63,481 nt of DNA from Chryseobacterium candidae (GTDB lineage: Bacteria > Bacteroidota > Bacteroidia > Flavobacteriales > Weeksellaceae), in NCBI RefSeq assembly GCF_004916905.1, contig NZ_SDLV01000011.1:1-63481 (forward strand), read 5' to 3'. The notes beneath the pieces were generated by a model that was given only the letters and a program-made list of their open reading frames with translations, ran no database searches and was not told the DNA's origin. Both the position numbers and the translations under genes were made by a program. Positions 54,073-63,341 of the stretch are shown here, piece by piece (position 1 is the first letter of the stretch; each line of letters starts with the position of its first letter).

Positions 54073-54645
54073 TTAATTGGGGAGTTTATTCTTTATTTTC
54101 AATTTCAACTTTGGAAAACCTTTTTCTATAGGCTCAAAATACTTTTTAATGCTATTATATTCGTATTTTGAAGTCAGTAGTTCTTCAGTTTTTTCTGAAA
54201 TCCTTTCATCATGTAAAGTCAGGAGGTTATTTTCAAACTCATATTTTCCAAAATAATGCCGGCTTTCACCATACCAGTATTCATTGATCCTGTAGGTTTT
54301 ATCTTTATATAACTTAATTTCATATCCATTAGATTTCAATTGATGGTCGGGAGAAATATAACATGAATATTTTACTTCCTTTTCGGATTGAACACTATTA
54401 AAATAAAGGTTTATTCCAAAAAGAGCAACTAAAAAAATCAATAATAAATTTGTGACTTTATGCTTCTCTTTATTTTTTGATTCATAAATATAAATCAGAA
54501 TAAAATTGACAAATATGAGTCCTGCTACTAAAGGAAGAATAATGATGTTAGAATTTGACACCGTAAAATCATAATAAGTATGAGTATAATGAATAAGAAG
54601 TAAGAAAAGTAAAATTACAGTTCCATATTTAATTAACACTTTCAT
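54073..54645 (-). CDS. Three-TM protein with extracytoplasmic domain, unknown
   Basis: 190 residues. Three hydrophobic segments (about 8-24, 34-52, 67-82) followed by a soluble domain (83-190) rich in Tyr and Lys, with one Cys (YSCYISPDHQ). The pattern YEIKLYKDKTYRINEYWYGE, GKYEFENNLLTL resembles small lipocalin-like domains that report on a solute, but I cannot name a family. It lies between the DUF2723 and SDR genes, same strand, 21 bp after the SDR stop. Confidence 0.65.
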   Translation of the reverse strand: MKVLIKYGTVILLFLLLIHYTHTYYDFTVSNSNIIILPLVAGLIFVNFILIYIYESKNKEKHKVTNLLLIFLVALFGINLYFNSVQSEKEVKYSCYISPDHQLKSNGYEIKLYKDKTYRINEYWYGESRHYFGKYEFENNLLTLHDERISEKTEELLTSKYEYNSIKKYFEPIEKGFPKLKLKIKNKLPN

Positions 54646-54666
54646 ATCACATTCTCTTCAGTGAGA

Positions 54667-55455
54667 TTAATAGGTATTATTCAATCCTCCATCCAGAGGA
54701 ATACTTGTTCCGGTAAGATAATTTGAATATTCTGAAGCCAGAAACGCCACCAGATGACCATATTCCTCAGGCTGTCCGAATCTTTTCATCGGAATTTTAT
54801 TTTCCCTCGCCTTTTTTATTTCCTCTGCTCCTGCACCACTTTGCTGAGCTTCATGAGCCACAAGTTTTTGAATTCTTTCAGTATCGAAATACCCTGTTAA
54901 CACATTATTTACCGTGATATTATGTTGTGCAATTTCATTGGAAAGTGTTTTGGCCCAGGCAATCACTGCAGAACGGATAGAATTGGACAAGGCCAGATTT
55001 CCAATCGGTTCTTTTACGGATAAAGAAGAAACATTAATGATACGCCCGTTTTTCTGTTGAATCATATGGGGCAAAGCCAGTAATGTTGTTTCACAAACGG
55101 TTTTGAACAGAAGATCAAATGCGGTCTGATAATCATCACTATTTTTATCCAGTGCTAAACCAGGTTCGGGACCATTGGTATTATTCACCAGAATATCTAT
55201 GGAATGATGATTAAAATATCCAGCTATAATTTTTCTATAACTTTCAAAATCTGAAAAATCTGCTACCAGGTATCCATGTTTCTGATCAGGACTGATAACC
55301 GGCAGTGCAGAAACGAAATCTTTAAGCTTTGCTTCACTACGGGCCATAACGGTCACATTAGCTCCGCATTTAGCCAATTCAATGGCAATTCCGGCTCCTA
55401 TTCCCTGTGTAGCCCCTCCTATTAAAGCATGTTTTGAAAAAAGCTGAATATTCAT
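54667..55455 (-). CDS. Short-chain dehydrogenase/reductase lacking the Tyr-x3-Lys motif
   Basis: 262 residues. Rossmann nucleotide site GGATQGIGAGIA (13-24), NNTNGP near 90-95, catalytic-type Ser in NVSSLSV. Where the catalytic YxxxK is expected the sequence reads LALSNSIRSAVI, so both the Tyr and the Lys appear to be replaced. C-terminal substrate loop and the ending LTGTSIPLDGGLNNTY are normal. It belongs to a known atypical SDR subgroup as I recall, whose activity is uncertain. Confidence 0.85.
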   Translation of the reverse strand: MNIQLFSKHALIGGATQGIGAGIAIELAKCGANVTVMARSEAKLKDFVSALPVISPDQKHGYLVADFSDFESYRKIIAGYFNHHSIDILVNNTNGPEPGLALDKNSDDYQTAFDLLFKTVCETTLLALPHMIQQKNGRIINVSSLSVKEPIGNLALSNSIRSAVIAWAKTLSNEIAQHNITVNNVLTGYFDTERIQKLVAHEAQQSGAGAEEIKKARENKIPMKRFGQPEEYGHLVAFLASEYSNYLTGTSIPLDGGLNNTY

Positions 55456-55550
55456 CTTGATAATGATTACGGATTGATCTCTATAAAGTTATGAAAAGCT
55501 TTAGTTTTAAAAAAACTGATTAATGAATATACCAATAGCTTTCTGAATAT

Positions 55551-55582
55551 ACTAAAGCACCGGTATCAACCAGTGCTTTAGT
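55551..55582 (-). terminator. Hairpin after the 55638-56450 gene
   Basis: ACTAAAGCAC (55551-55560) pairs perfectly with GTGCTTTAGT (55573-55582). It lies about 55 bp beyond the stop of the minus-strand gene. No long T run follows, so termination is likely but not certain. Confidence 0.55.
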
Positions 55583-55637
55583 ATTTGTGTTATTAGAATC
55601 TTTCTTGGATAATCATTTTTAGAGAATATTAAAAAGA

Positions 55638-56450
55638 TTAATCTCCGATTCTGAATACCAGTACCTGCGTGGAGGTTGCAGAAAGGCTCATTCCTGCACC
55701 TGAACAATTACCTGACTGCCCTCTTCCCAATGCGATCGTCCAGTTTCTGTTGGCCGGAACTGTAGTGGCATAAGTGATTGTTCCTCCATGATTGGAAAGG
55801 GCACCCTCCGAATGGGAACCTGTACTGTGGATTCTTGAAGTTGTAGCATTCAGGGGAAAATCTACAAAATAAGAACTGACGGTACATCCTGTAGCATTAT
55901 GTATTGCTTCATACACAAATGTGATCTGATAAGTTCCTGCCGGAAAAGTTATTGTACTTGTGCCTGCATTATAGGTAAGCCCCGGAATAGAATTCTTTAT
56001 AACAGTCATAGGTACTACCTGTGATCCTCCTGCTCCCTGTGACTGCAAAAAGTTGGACTGTAAAGTTTCTAATCGGAAAACTGCAGGGCTAGGAATAGAT
56101 AAAGCTCCCAGCGTACCAATGTTCTTTACAACTCCATTAGCATCAACTACCAACAATGGATCTGTGCTGCTATTTCCGGCTCCAACTCCCTGAAGACGCA
56201 ATGGGTTTGAACCATTTACATGAAGTTTATTGGTAGGAGCTGTAGTTCCTATCCCCATATTTCCTCCAACAGTAACTGCTACATCATTGGCTTGTTGTGC
56301 TACAGATGGTACTCCTGTAGTTGGATTATCCTTTGCACCATCAATATTAAATACTCCTTGTGGATTCGATGTGTTTATACCTACCTGTGCATTAAAAAAA
56401 GTAAAATTACTTGTCAAAAGAAGTAAAAGATAGACGAGCTTACGTTTCAT
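55638..56450 (-). CDS. Exported protein with fibre-like repeats, unknown
   Basis: 270 residues with a signal peptide ending FFNAQ (about residue 21). The mature N-terminus reads VGINTSNPQGVFNIDG and later MGIGTTAPTNKLHVNG, the short repeats commonly seen in Bacteroidota surface or tail-fibre-like proteins. The C-terminal half (about 115-270) looks like a compact beta domain resembling C1q/TNF-like folds (TFPAGTYQITFVYEA). A -7 box (TATATTTG on the minus strand, 56548-56555) lies about 95 bp upstream. The role is unknown. Confidence 0.7.
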   Translation of the reverse strand: MKRKLVYLLLLLTSNFTFFNAQVGINTSNPQGVFNIDGAKDNPTTGVPSVAQQANDVAVTVGGNMGIGTTAPTNKLHVNGSNPLRLQGVGAGNSSTDPLLVVDANGVVKNIGTLGALSIPSPAVFRLETLQSNFLQSQGAGGSQVVPMTVIKNSIPGLTYNAGTSTITFPAGTYQITFVYEAIHNATGCTVSSYFVDFPLNATTSRIHSTGSHSEGALSNHGGTITYATTVPANRNWTIALGRGQSGNCSGAGMSLSATSTQVLVFRIGD

Positions 56451-56903
56451 AATAAATTTTGTTTAGTTAATATTTAAATGCCTTTCTGAAATATGAAAGT
56501 GATTATTTCATTAAAATTCAATAATGATAATCTATTTTTCGCTAAATCAAATATAGCAAATCTCACAAATAAGTGAACCCTTTAAATGAAAAATAAATAT
56601 AAATATGAGTTAAATAGTGGATTGTATTTAAATAATATGTTTTTATTGAATATTTTAAATATCAATTATAAACCTATTTATATCAAAAAATATCTTTTTA
56701 CAGGATTTTCTATCAGGGTCAATAGCTGCCTACCCCGAGCATTATAAAGTACTTTCCATATTTTTAACTTCTACAGTCAGTAAATAGCTTTTATCATCCT
56801 GCCATTTCCATGGATTAACTGTTCTTCTTTTCCATTATCTTGAATTATTTGTTAAATGTAATATATTTAATATTATTACAAGATAAAAATACGCTTTAAG
56901 CAA
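56451..56903. other. Intergenic region with one promoter
   Basis: 453 bp. The right-hand two thirds are AT-rich with no gene seen. A minus-strand -7 box TATATTTG at 56548-56555 probably serves the gene ending at 55638. Confidence 0.5.
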
Positions 56904-57506
56904 CTAAAGTTTTTGTTGCAGAAGCTCATCAATCTGTTTATAAAATGAATCTTTACTGTAATCCGCAAGTCCTTTATGATGCAGGCGTATTTCTCCTTTT
57001 CTATCCAGTACAACCGTTGTTGGCAAAGATCCACTATACAATACATCAGGAATATTTCCTGCCGGTGTAAGAAAAGGAACTGTAAAGCCTTTCTCCTTTA
57101 AGTAAGATTTTCCAAGAGCGGTATTATCATCCAGGTTTACGGTAAGAAATACCACATCCGGATTATTTTTGTAATGGTCATACATTTTTTGGACAGACGG
57201 AAATTCGGCACGGCACGGAGGGCACCATGATGCCCAAAAGTTAATGAAAACCACTTTATTCTGAAAGGCAGAAGTATCCGTTATCTTTCCATCCTCATTT
57301 CTCAGCATAAATCCGGCATAGGAAATCTTGGTTGAATTATTTTGCGTTTCTTTTGGTTCTGATATGCTTGAATTGAGAAACCCTGTGGAAGCTACCTGTC
57401 TCATCAGCCATGCTTTTGCATCTTTATTTATCAGGATAACAATAAACAATACAGTCAGTATTGCAGTGAAGCCATTTTTCTTTAGCCAGATTTTCAGATT
57501 TTCCAT
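56904..57506 (-). CDS. TlpA/ResA-like membrane-anchored thioredoxin
   Basis: 200 residues. One N-terminal membrane anchor (about 13-26), a short linker, then an AhpC/TSA-type thioredoxin domain with WASWCPPCRAEF (Cys about 93 and 96) and cis-Pro in SLPTTVVLDRKGEI. It reduces or supports cytochrome c and periplasmic thiols in the family. It stands alone, divergent from the TonB receptor gene. Confidence 0.88.
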   Translation of the reverse strand: MENLKIWLKKNGFTAILTVLFIVILINKDAKAWLMRQVASTGFLNSSISEPKETQNNSTKISYAGFMLRNEDGKITDTSAFQNKVVFINFWASWCPPCRAEFPSVQKMYDHYKNNPDVVFLTVNLDDNTALGKSYLKEKGFTVPFLTPAGNIPDVLYSGSLPTTVVLDRKGEIRLHHKGLADYSKDSFYKQIDELLQQKL

Positions 57507-57717
57507 ATATTTAGCTTAATTCTTTGCCAATATAAGGTTAATATTTTGGTTAAAAGGCTGAAAAGATTGTTTTATCATTTCCTGAAACCTGATTTTCCAA
57601 TGGATTTAATTCATCATTAATTTGTTATGTGTAACAATTCCTCTATTCATCCAACTAATCGTACATCATCAAAACATCAATTCATATACAAGAGATCTAC
57701 TACTTTAAAATAAACTA

Positions 57718-60048
57718 ATGCAAACATCCTTTCTAAAAATTACCGCCGCCACTGCTGCACTCTGTTTCAGTACCCTGGCAATAGCCCAGCAAACGTATTC
57801 CGTAAGTGGAACCGTGAAAGACAAAAAAAACGGTGAATTGCTCATCGGAGTATCTGTAAAAGTAAATGAAGATCCCACCATCAATGTTATAGCCAATGAA
57901 TATGGGTTTTATTCTCTTTCCCTACCTCAAGGAAATTATACCATTATTATTTCCACTCCCGGGTATCAAGATTTTGAGCAGAAGGTTAATGTAGATCAGA
58001 ATATCAAACTCGATCTTCCCCTGCTTCCATCAGAATCTGCAGCTAAAGCCATTGATGAGGTAGTGATAACCGGTATTAAAAAGGATAAAAACTTAACCTC
58101 AGCTCAGATGGGAGCAGAGACCTTAAGCATCAAAAATATAGAAAAACTTCCTGTTCTATTCGGAGAAAAGGATGTAATGAAAACCATACAGCTTTTACCA
58201 GGGATCAAAAGTAACGGTGAAGGAAGCAGCGGGTTTAGTGTAAGAGGAGGTGCTCCAGACCAAAACCTGATCTTACTGGATGAAGCCCCTGTTTATAATG
58301 CCTCTCATCTTCTTGGATTTTTCAGTACATTCAACAGTGATGCCCTGAAAGATGCCAGCATTATTAAGGGAAACAGCCCCGCACAATACGGTGGCCGTCT
58401 TTCTTCTGTATTGGATGTTAAAATGAAGGATGGAAACAATAAAGCCTATAACGTCAATGGAGGAATTGGTCTGATCAGCAGCCGACTGAGTGTGGAAGGT
58501 CCTATTCAGAAAGAAAAATCATCATTCATCGTTTCAGGAAGAAGAACGTATGCCGATCTTTTTCTTAAAACCAACAAAGATTATAAAGACAACAAATTAT
58601 ACTTTTATGATCTCAACCTGAAAGCCAATTATCAGATTAATGAGAACAACCGTATTTATCTGTCCGGATATTTCGGAAGAGATGTACTGGGATTGGGAGA
58701 TACTTTCAATACAGACTGGGGAAATACGACTGCTACTTTGAGATGGAACAGCATTATCAGCAGTAAATTATTTTCAAATACCTCATTTATCTACAGTAAT
58801 TATGATTATAAAATAAGTCTGAAGAATGATGATACGGTATTTGATTTAAATTCAAAAATCCGTGACTGGAATCTTAAGCAGGATTTTACCTGGTTTGCAG
58901 GAAACAAACACTCTGTACGTTTCGGTCTGCAGTCTATTTACCATACCCTTACCCCAAGCAGTGCTTCCGGTACTACAGTGAGCAGTTTTGCAAGAAATCC
59001 GAGATATTCATGGGAGAATGCCGTTTACATCAATGATGATTATAAAGCAACGGAAAAGCTAACCATTAATTATGGGGCAAGGCTTTCCATGTTCAGTATA
59101 TTGGGTGGAGATACCTTCAATACCTATGAGAACGGTGTGCTTACCGACAGTAAATTCTTAGAGAAAGGAAAATTCGGGAAAACCTATGTGAATATTGAAC
59201 CTCGTATCAGTGCCAACTACCGTATCAACGAAGTCAGCAGTGTGAAAGGAGGCTATTCCAGAAACACCCAGAATCTTCACCTATTGAGCAACAGCAACAG
59301 TGGAAACCCTACCGATCAGTGGATAGGAAGCAGCTATACGGTGAAACCTGAAATTGCAGATCAGATCAGCCTTGGTTACAGCAGAAATTTCAACAATAAT
59401 AATTATGAACTGAACGCTGAGGTCTACTATAAAGACATGAAAAATCAAATCGACTTCAAGAACGGGGCGCAGATTGGTTTTGATACCGGAGCCGATGTAG
59501 AAAGTGAATTGCTGTTCGGAAAAGGAAGAGCTTACGGTCTGGAACTTATTGCCAAAAAGAAAAGCGGAAAACTGACAGGATGGATCTCCTATACCCTTTC
59601 CAAAACAGAAAGAAAGATCAACGGAATCAATAATAACGAATGGTATAACGCCAGGATGGATAAAACCCACGACCTTTCTATTGTGGCCACCTATCAGCTT
59701 AATCCAAAATGGAGTTTTTCAGGGCTATTTGTTTACAGCACAGGAAATGCAGTTACCTTCCCAACAGGAAAATATGAACTCAATGGGCAAACCATATTCC
59801 AGTACAGCAATAGAAATGCAGACAGAATGCCGGCCTACCACAGAATGGATCTGAGTGCAACGTATGAACCAAGTACCAATAAACGATTCCGTGGTTCATG
59901 GACATTTGGTATTTACAACCTGTATGGTAGAGAAAATGCTTATACAATTAACTTTGAAGACAATCCTGACCGTCCCGGAACAACCCGTGCGATGCAGACC
60001 TCTTTATTCCGTTGGGTACCCAACATCACTTATAATTTCAAATTCTAA
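57718..60048 (+). CDS. TonB-dependent receptor
   Basis: 776 residues. Signal peptide (ending AIAQQ near 23-25), a carboxypeptidase-regulatory-like domain (SVSGTVKDKKNGELLIGVSV near 28-47), a plug domain (about 115-225; FSVRGGAPDQNLILLDEAPV) and a beta-barrel to the C-terminal FKF. There is no STN domain. It belongs to the shorter receptor class whose partner is a DUF4249 lipoprotein, which follows 3 bp downstream. The ligand is unknown; TonB box-like residues (AIDEVVITG) are near 110-120. Confidence 0.92.
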   Translation: MQTSFLKITAATAALCFSTLAIAQQTYSVSGTVKDKKNGELLIGVSVKVNEDPTINVIANEYGFYSLSLPQGNYTIIISTPGYQDFEQKVNVDQNIKLDLPLLPSESAAKAIDEVVITGIKKDKNLTSAQMGAETLSIKNIEKLPVLFGEKDVMKTIQLLPGIKSNGEGSSGFSVRGGAPDQNLILLDEAPVYNASHLLGFFSTFNSDALKDASIIKGNSPAQYGGRLSSVLDVKMKDGNNKAYNVNGGIGLISSRLSVEGPIQKEKSSFIVSGRRTYADLFLKTNKDYKDNKLYFYDLNLKANYQINENNRIYLSGYFGRDVLGLGDTFNTDWGNTTATLRWNSIISSKLFSNTSFIYSNYDYKISLKNDDTVFDLNSKIRDWNLKQDFTWFAGNKHSVRFGLQSIYHTLTPSSASGTTVSSFARNPRYSWENAVYINDDYKATEKLTINYGARLSMFSILGGDTFNTYENGVLTDSKFLEKGKFGKTYVNIEPRISANYRINEVSSVKGGYSRNTQNLHLLSNSNSGNPTDQWIGSSYTVKPEIADQISLGYSRNFNNNNYELNAEVYYKDMKNQIDFKNGAQIGFDTGADVESELLFGKGRAYGLELIAKKKSGKLTGWISYTLSKTERKINGINNNEWYNARMDKTHDLSIVATYQLNPKWSFSGLFVYSTGNAVTFPTGKYELNGQTIFQYSNRNADRMPAYHRMDLSATYEPSTNKRFRGSWTFGIYNLYGRENAYTINFEDNPDRPGTTRAMQTSLFRWVPNITYNFKF

Positions 60049-60051
60049 ATC

Positions 60052-60870
60052 ATGAAAAATACATTTTATATCATAGTATCCCTTTTTGCATTAACTTCTT
60101 GTGAAAAGGAGATCGATCTTGATCTGAATGATCAAAGCGGAAATATTGTCATTGAAGGAAATGTTACCAATCAACCAGGACCTTATACAGTGAAAATCAC
60201 AAAATCCGTAAGTTTTTCATCACCTAATCAATATCCGGCTGTCACCGGAGCTCAGGTTATTTTAAGTGACGATATGGGACAAACTGAAACCCTTCACTAT
60301 GTAGGAAACGGGGTCTATCAAACGACTGCTTTTTCCGGAGAACCTGGCAGAACCTATACTTTGAAAGTAGAGTCCGAAGGAAAGCAATATAGCGCTCATA
60401 GTAAAATGCCTGAAGTGGTATATTTTGACGGATTGCAGCAGAGTTCTTTCAAATTTGGAGATAAAACCACATATACCCTGCTGCCATTATTTACAGATCC
60501 AATGCCATTGGGAAACCGATACCTTTTCAGCTTTACGATCAATGATCTGACTAAAAAGTACATGAATACTTTTTCAGATAATGTGAATAACGGATTACCC
60601 AATCAACAGCCTCTCATTCTTCCTAATGACGATAATAAAGGCAGAGATCATGAAGTGGTAGTAGGAGATAAAATTCATGTAGAAATGCAGTGTATTGACA
60701 ACAATATATTCACGTACTACAGCTCTTTGCTTCAGATTTCAGGCGGCAATGGCGGAACTGCTACTCCAACCAACCCTCCAAGTAACATCAGTAACGGAGC
60801 TTTGGGGTATTTTTCAGCGCATACGACAGATACACAAACTTTGGTCATTGAACAGATGACCACTCCATAA
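60052..60870 (+). CDS. DUF4249 surface lipoprotein
   Basis: 272 residues. Lipobox ALTSC (Cys17) followed by EKEIDLDLNDQSGNIVIEGN, the DUF4249 N-terminus, then an Ig-like beta region to about 130. The region around 215-240 is Gly/Thr/Asn-rich. It is paired with the TonB receptor, like many Bacteroidota receptor/lipoprotein units, and probably captures the ligand at the cell surface. Confidence 0.9.
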   Translation: MKNTFYIIVSLFALTSCEKEIDLDLNDQSGNIVIEGNVTNQPGPYTVKITKSVSFSSPNQYPAVTGAQVILSDDMGQTETLHYVGNGVYQTTAFSGEPGRTYTLKVESEGKQYSAHSKMPEVVYFDGLQQSSFKFGDKTTYTLLPLFTDPMPLGNRYLFSFTINDLTKKYMNTFSDNVNNGLPNQQPLILPNDDNKGRDHEVVVGDKIHVEMQCIDNNIFTYYSSLLQISGGNGGTATPTNPPSNISNGALGYFSAHTTDTQTLVIEQMTTP

Positions 60871-60878
60871 ATTTTAAG

Positions 60879-60911
60879 AGGATATTCCGCTCATTGGAAT
60901 ATCCTTTTTTA
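60879..60911 (+). terminator. Terminator of the receptor/DUF4249 operon
   Basis: GGATATTCC (60880-60888) pairs with GGAATATCC (60896-60904), loop of 7, then six T (60905-60910). Confidence 0.9.
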
Positions 60912-60920
60912 TTCTCTGTC

Positions 60921-61646
60921 TTATCTTAGCTTTCTTTTTATAGCATAATACCTGTACAGAAGCTTATCATACCTGATCACACAAAGCAGTAATCCTGCAG
61001 TTGCCACCAGTACCTTTAAGCCGATTATCCTGTAACCCAAACCACCTGTTACACATCCTGAAAAAAAGCAGGCAATAATCACCAGTTTCAAGGTGATATT
61101 CTTTTTAAGCTGTTTCTTTTCCTTTTCCCTTTCCTTAAAAAAAAGTTTTGACAGTTCTATTCCCAGATCAGTAAATAATCCCGTAAGATGAGTTGTTCTC
61201 ACTACAGATTGTGATACTCTTGTTACCAATGAATTCTGAACCCCCATTGCAAAAAGTAAAAGCCCTGCAACCGCATTAGGAGATATTACGATATCCAATG
61301 TGTTATCATCTGCTATTCCCACAAAACTTAATATCAGAATTTCGATGACCAAAGGAATAAAATGCGGACGGAACATTTTACGTCCGGAAGAAAATTCGAC
61401 CATAAAGCTTGAACAGAATGCTCCTCCCAGAAAACATAAAATAAAGATAAGATAAGTAAGGGCTTCACTGTAATGATTAAGAAGAATCTCTTCGGAAAAG
61501 AAAGCAAAGTGCCCTGTTATATTGGTGGTAAGCACCTGAACAGATAATACCCCTACAATATTCACGATTCCGGCAACAAATGAAAGTGCTGATGCCAGCT
61601 TAAGATTGTGAAAATAAGTTCTGTTTTTTCCCCTGTGTCTGAACAT
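60921..61646 (-). CDS. YoaK-family (DUF1275) membrane protein
   Basis: 241 residues from the Met at 61646. The frame is open to 61697, but the extra 17 residues are unlike the family. Six hydrophobic segments, with the family pattern at ASALSFVAGIVNIVGVLSVQ, NITGHFAFFSEE and GVQNSLVTRVSQSVVRTTHLTG. The function of the family is not established. It is convergent with the DUF4249 gene and divergent from the Crp-type gene. Confidence 0.85.
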   Translation of the reverse strand: MFRHRGKNRTYFHNLKLASALSFVAGIVNIVGVLSVQVLTTNITGHFAFFSEEILLNHYSEALTYLIFILCFLGGAFCSSFMVEFSSGRKMFRPHFIPLVIEILILSFVGIADDNTLDIVISPNAVAGLLLFAMGVQNSLVTRVSQSVVRTTHLTGLFTDLGIELSKLFFKEREKEKKQLKKNITLKLVIIACFFSGCVTGGLGYRIIGLKVLVATAGLLLCVIRYDKLLYRYYAIKRKLR

Positions 61647-61697
61647 TTTAAATTTCTGTAAGGGCTTTATCTTTAGAAAAAGAACAGCTGGATACAA

Positions 61698-62014
61698 TAA
61701 ATAAGTAAAAAAAAATAATTAGAAATGTCAGTGTCAAACTGTGAAAAACATGTCCGCTTAAATATTTATCCAGTGTTCTTTATAGATCTACTCTTTCCCC
61801 TTTAACGTAAAATCCTATTTTTCAGTAATGAATGATTACTCTGAAAAGGCATCCACAGACCTCAATAAATATTCTGTTTCTTATTTCAGCACCAATTTTA
61901 TTACTTTTGTAAAAGTAATTCGTTCAGGAAAAAAATCTTGTGATTTGGATCGGTCTAAAATGTGATTTAAATTAAAAACTGAACGTACATTCAATAGCCT
62001 GTATAGAAAAAATT
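61698..62014. other. Divergent intergenic region
   Basis: 317 bp between the YoaK-family gene and the Crp-type regulator, with the palindrome and -7 box listed separately. Nothing else is seen. Confidence 0.5.
61900..61919 (+). promoter_or_regulatory. Palindrome over a -7 box upstream of the Crp-type gene
   Basis: ATTACTTTT-GT-AAAAGTAAT, a perfect 9-2-9 palindrome (61900-61919) that contains a -7 box TACTTTTG (61902-61909). A transcript would have a leader of about 100 nt before the ATG at 62015. Candidate operator, possibly for self-control. Confidence 0.5.
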
Positions 62015-62701
62015 ATGATCTCAAAATTTATTTTTAATAATCAGTATCTTTTTGATGAACTTCCTGAATATGATAAGAAGCTGCTTACAGGAGCTATGAA
62101 AACCAAAAACTACCGTAAAAACGAACCGATATTTACTGACGGAACAAAACCTAATGGTATTTACTATCTTAATGAGGGTAAGATAAAAAAGTACAAAGTT
62201 GATAATGACGGAAGGGAGCAGATTATTTACATTTACAGCTCCGGTGAATTTTTTGGATATTCAGCCATTCTGAGTAATGAATCTTATGGGGATACGACCT
62301 CAACCCTTGAAAATTCTGTCATCTCATTTATTTCAAAAGAAAGTTTTCTGGATATTCTGAGCCAGTCATCCGTGCTTTCAAGGCTGTTATTGAAATCTCT
62401 GAGTCATGAATTCAGTGTGATGGCGAACCTTATTGCCGTTTTATCCCATCGTACAGTCCGTGAAAGGGCTGCCCTCAGTTTACTTATTCTTCATGATAAA
62501 TATAAATCAAATGATGCCCCTGATGCCGTAGTGTTCATTTCTCTTTCCCGTGTGGATCTTGCCAATATGGTAGGAACCGCAAGAGAAACTTTAGCCCGCA
62601 TTATTAATGATTTCAAACAGGAAAAACTGATCAGATCCGAAGGACGGAAAATACAGATCACGGACTTTAAGCGCTTAATTCATATTGCTAATTTTTATTA
62701 A
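62015..62701 (+). CDS. Crp/Fnr-family transcriptional regulator without Fe-S cysteines
   Basis: 228 residues. Cyclic-nucleotide-binding-like domain (about 30-130; YYLNEGKIKKYKVDNDGREQ) and C-terminal winged helix (LSRVDLANMVGTARETLARI near 178-197). The sequence has no Cys, so it is not an oxygen-sensing FNR with an Fe-S cluster. The ligand is unknown. It starts after an AT-rich leader with the palindrome above. Confidence 0.88.
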   Translation: MISKFIFNNQYLFDELPEYDKKLLTGAMKTKNYRKNEPIFTDGTKPNGIYYLNEGKIKKYKVDNDGREQIIYIYSSGEFFGYSAILSNESYGDTTSTLENSVISFISKESFLDILSQSSVLSRLLLKSLSHEFSVMANLIAVLSHRTVRERAALSLLILHDKYKSNDAPDAVVFISLSRVDLANMVGTARETLARIINDFKQEKLIRSEGRKIQITDFKRLIHIANFY

Positions 62702-62762
62702 TAAAGTTATTCAGATTAAAATCTATTGTATCTACTGACAGCCTGTTGTCATAAGCACTCAT

Positions 62763-62788
62763 TACTTTTGTTTAAAATTATTTTAAAC
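62763..62788 (+). promoter_or_regulatory. Promoter and palindrome of the VOC gene
   Basis: -7 box TACTTTTG (62763-62770) runs straight into a perfect palindrome GTTTAAAAT-T-ATTTTAAAC (62770-62788), which would cover the transcription start. The ATG is at 62803. Confidence 0.55.
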
Positions 62789-62802
62789 AAATAAGTATCC
62801 TT

Positions 62803-63198
62803 ATGAAACTTACCTCATTAAGAATTATCAGCAAAGACATTCAATCAGCAGTAGCATTTTATGAACAGATCACGGGTATAGCGGCCACATGGTATACAGA
62901 AGATTTTGCAGAACTTTCTGGTAATTCCATTACAATAGCAATCGGAAGTACCCGGACCATGCAAATGTTTTCGGAAGATCTTACAGATTTCGCAGGTTCA
63001 AAGTCAACCATTATTGAATTTATGGTTAAAAATGTTGATGAAGAATATGAAAAGATTAAAAGTAAAGTTTCCAGAATTATTCAGAAACCGACAACGATGC
63101 CTTGGGGAAACAGATCCCTTCTATTTTGTGATCCGGACAGTAATATGATTAACTTTTTTACTCCTGTGAGTGAAGAAGCTGTGAAGAAATTCAGCTAA
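62803..63198 (+). CDS. VOC-family (glyoxalase/dioxygenase fold) protein
   Basis: 131 residues and a single VOC domain. N-terminal strand-helix (LRIISKDIQSAVAFYEQITG) and C-terminal MPWGNRSLLFCDPDSNMINF are typical. The metal-binding residues of true glyoxalase I are only partly preserved (no clear His at the first position). The substrate is unknown. Confidence 0.88.
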   Translation: MKLTSLRIISKDIQSAVAFYEQITGIAATWYTEDFAELSGNSITIAIGSTRTMQMFSEDLTDFAGSKSTIIEFMVKNVDEEYEKIKSKVSRIIQKPTTMPWGNRSLLFCDPDSNMINFFTPVSEEAVKKFS

Positions 63199-63341
63199 AG
63201 TTAAACCACTTAAGTTTTTCAGAGCCAGGCTTTACACATAATAAGTACACCTAAGCTTTGTAAAGTTAAACAACTTTATCATAAAAATAAAACCTTACTG
63301 GCCAGCAGCGAAGTTTTATTCCAATTTTTTTAAAGTCAATC

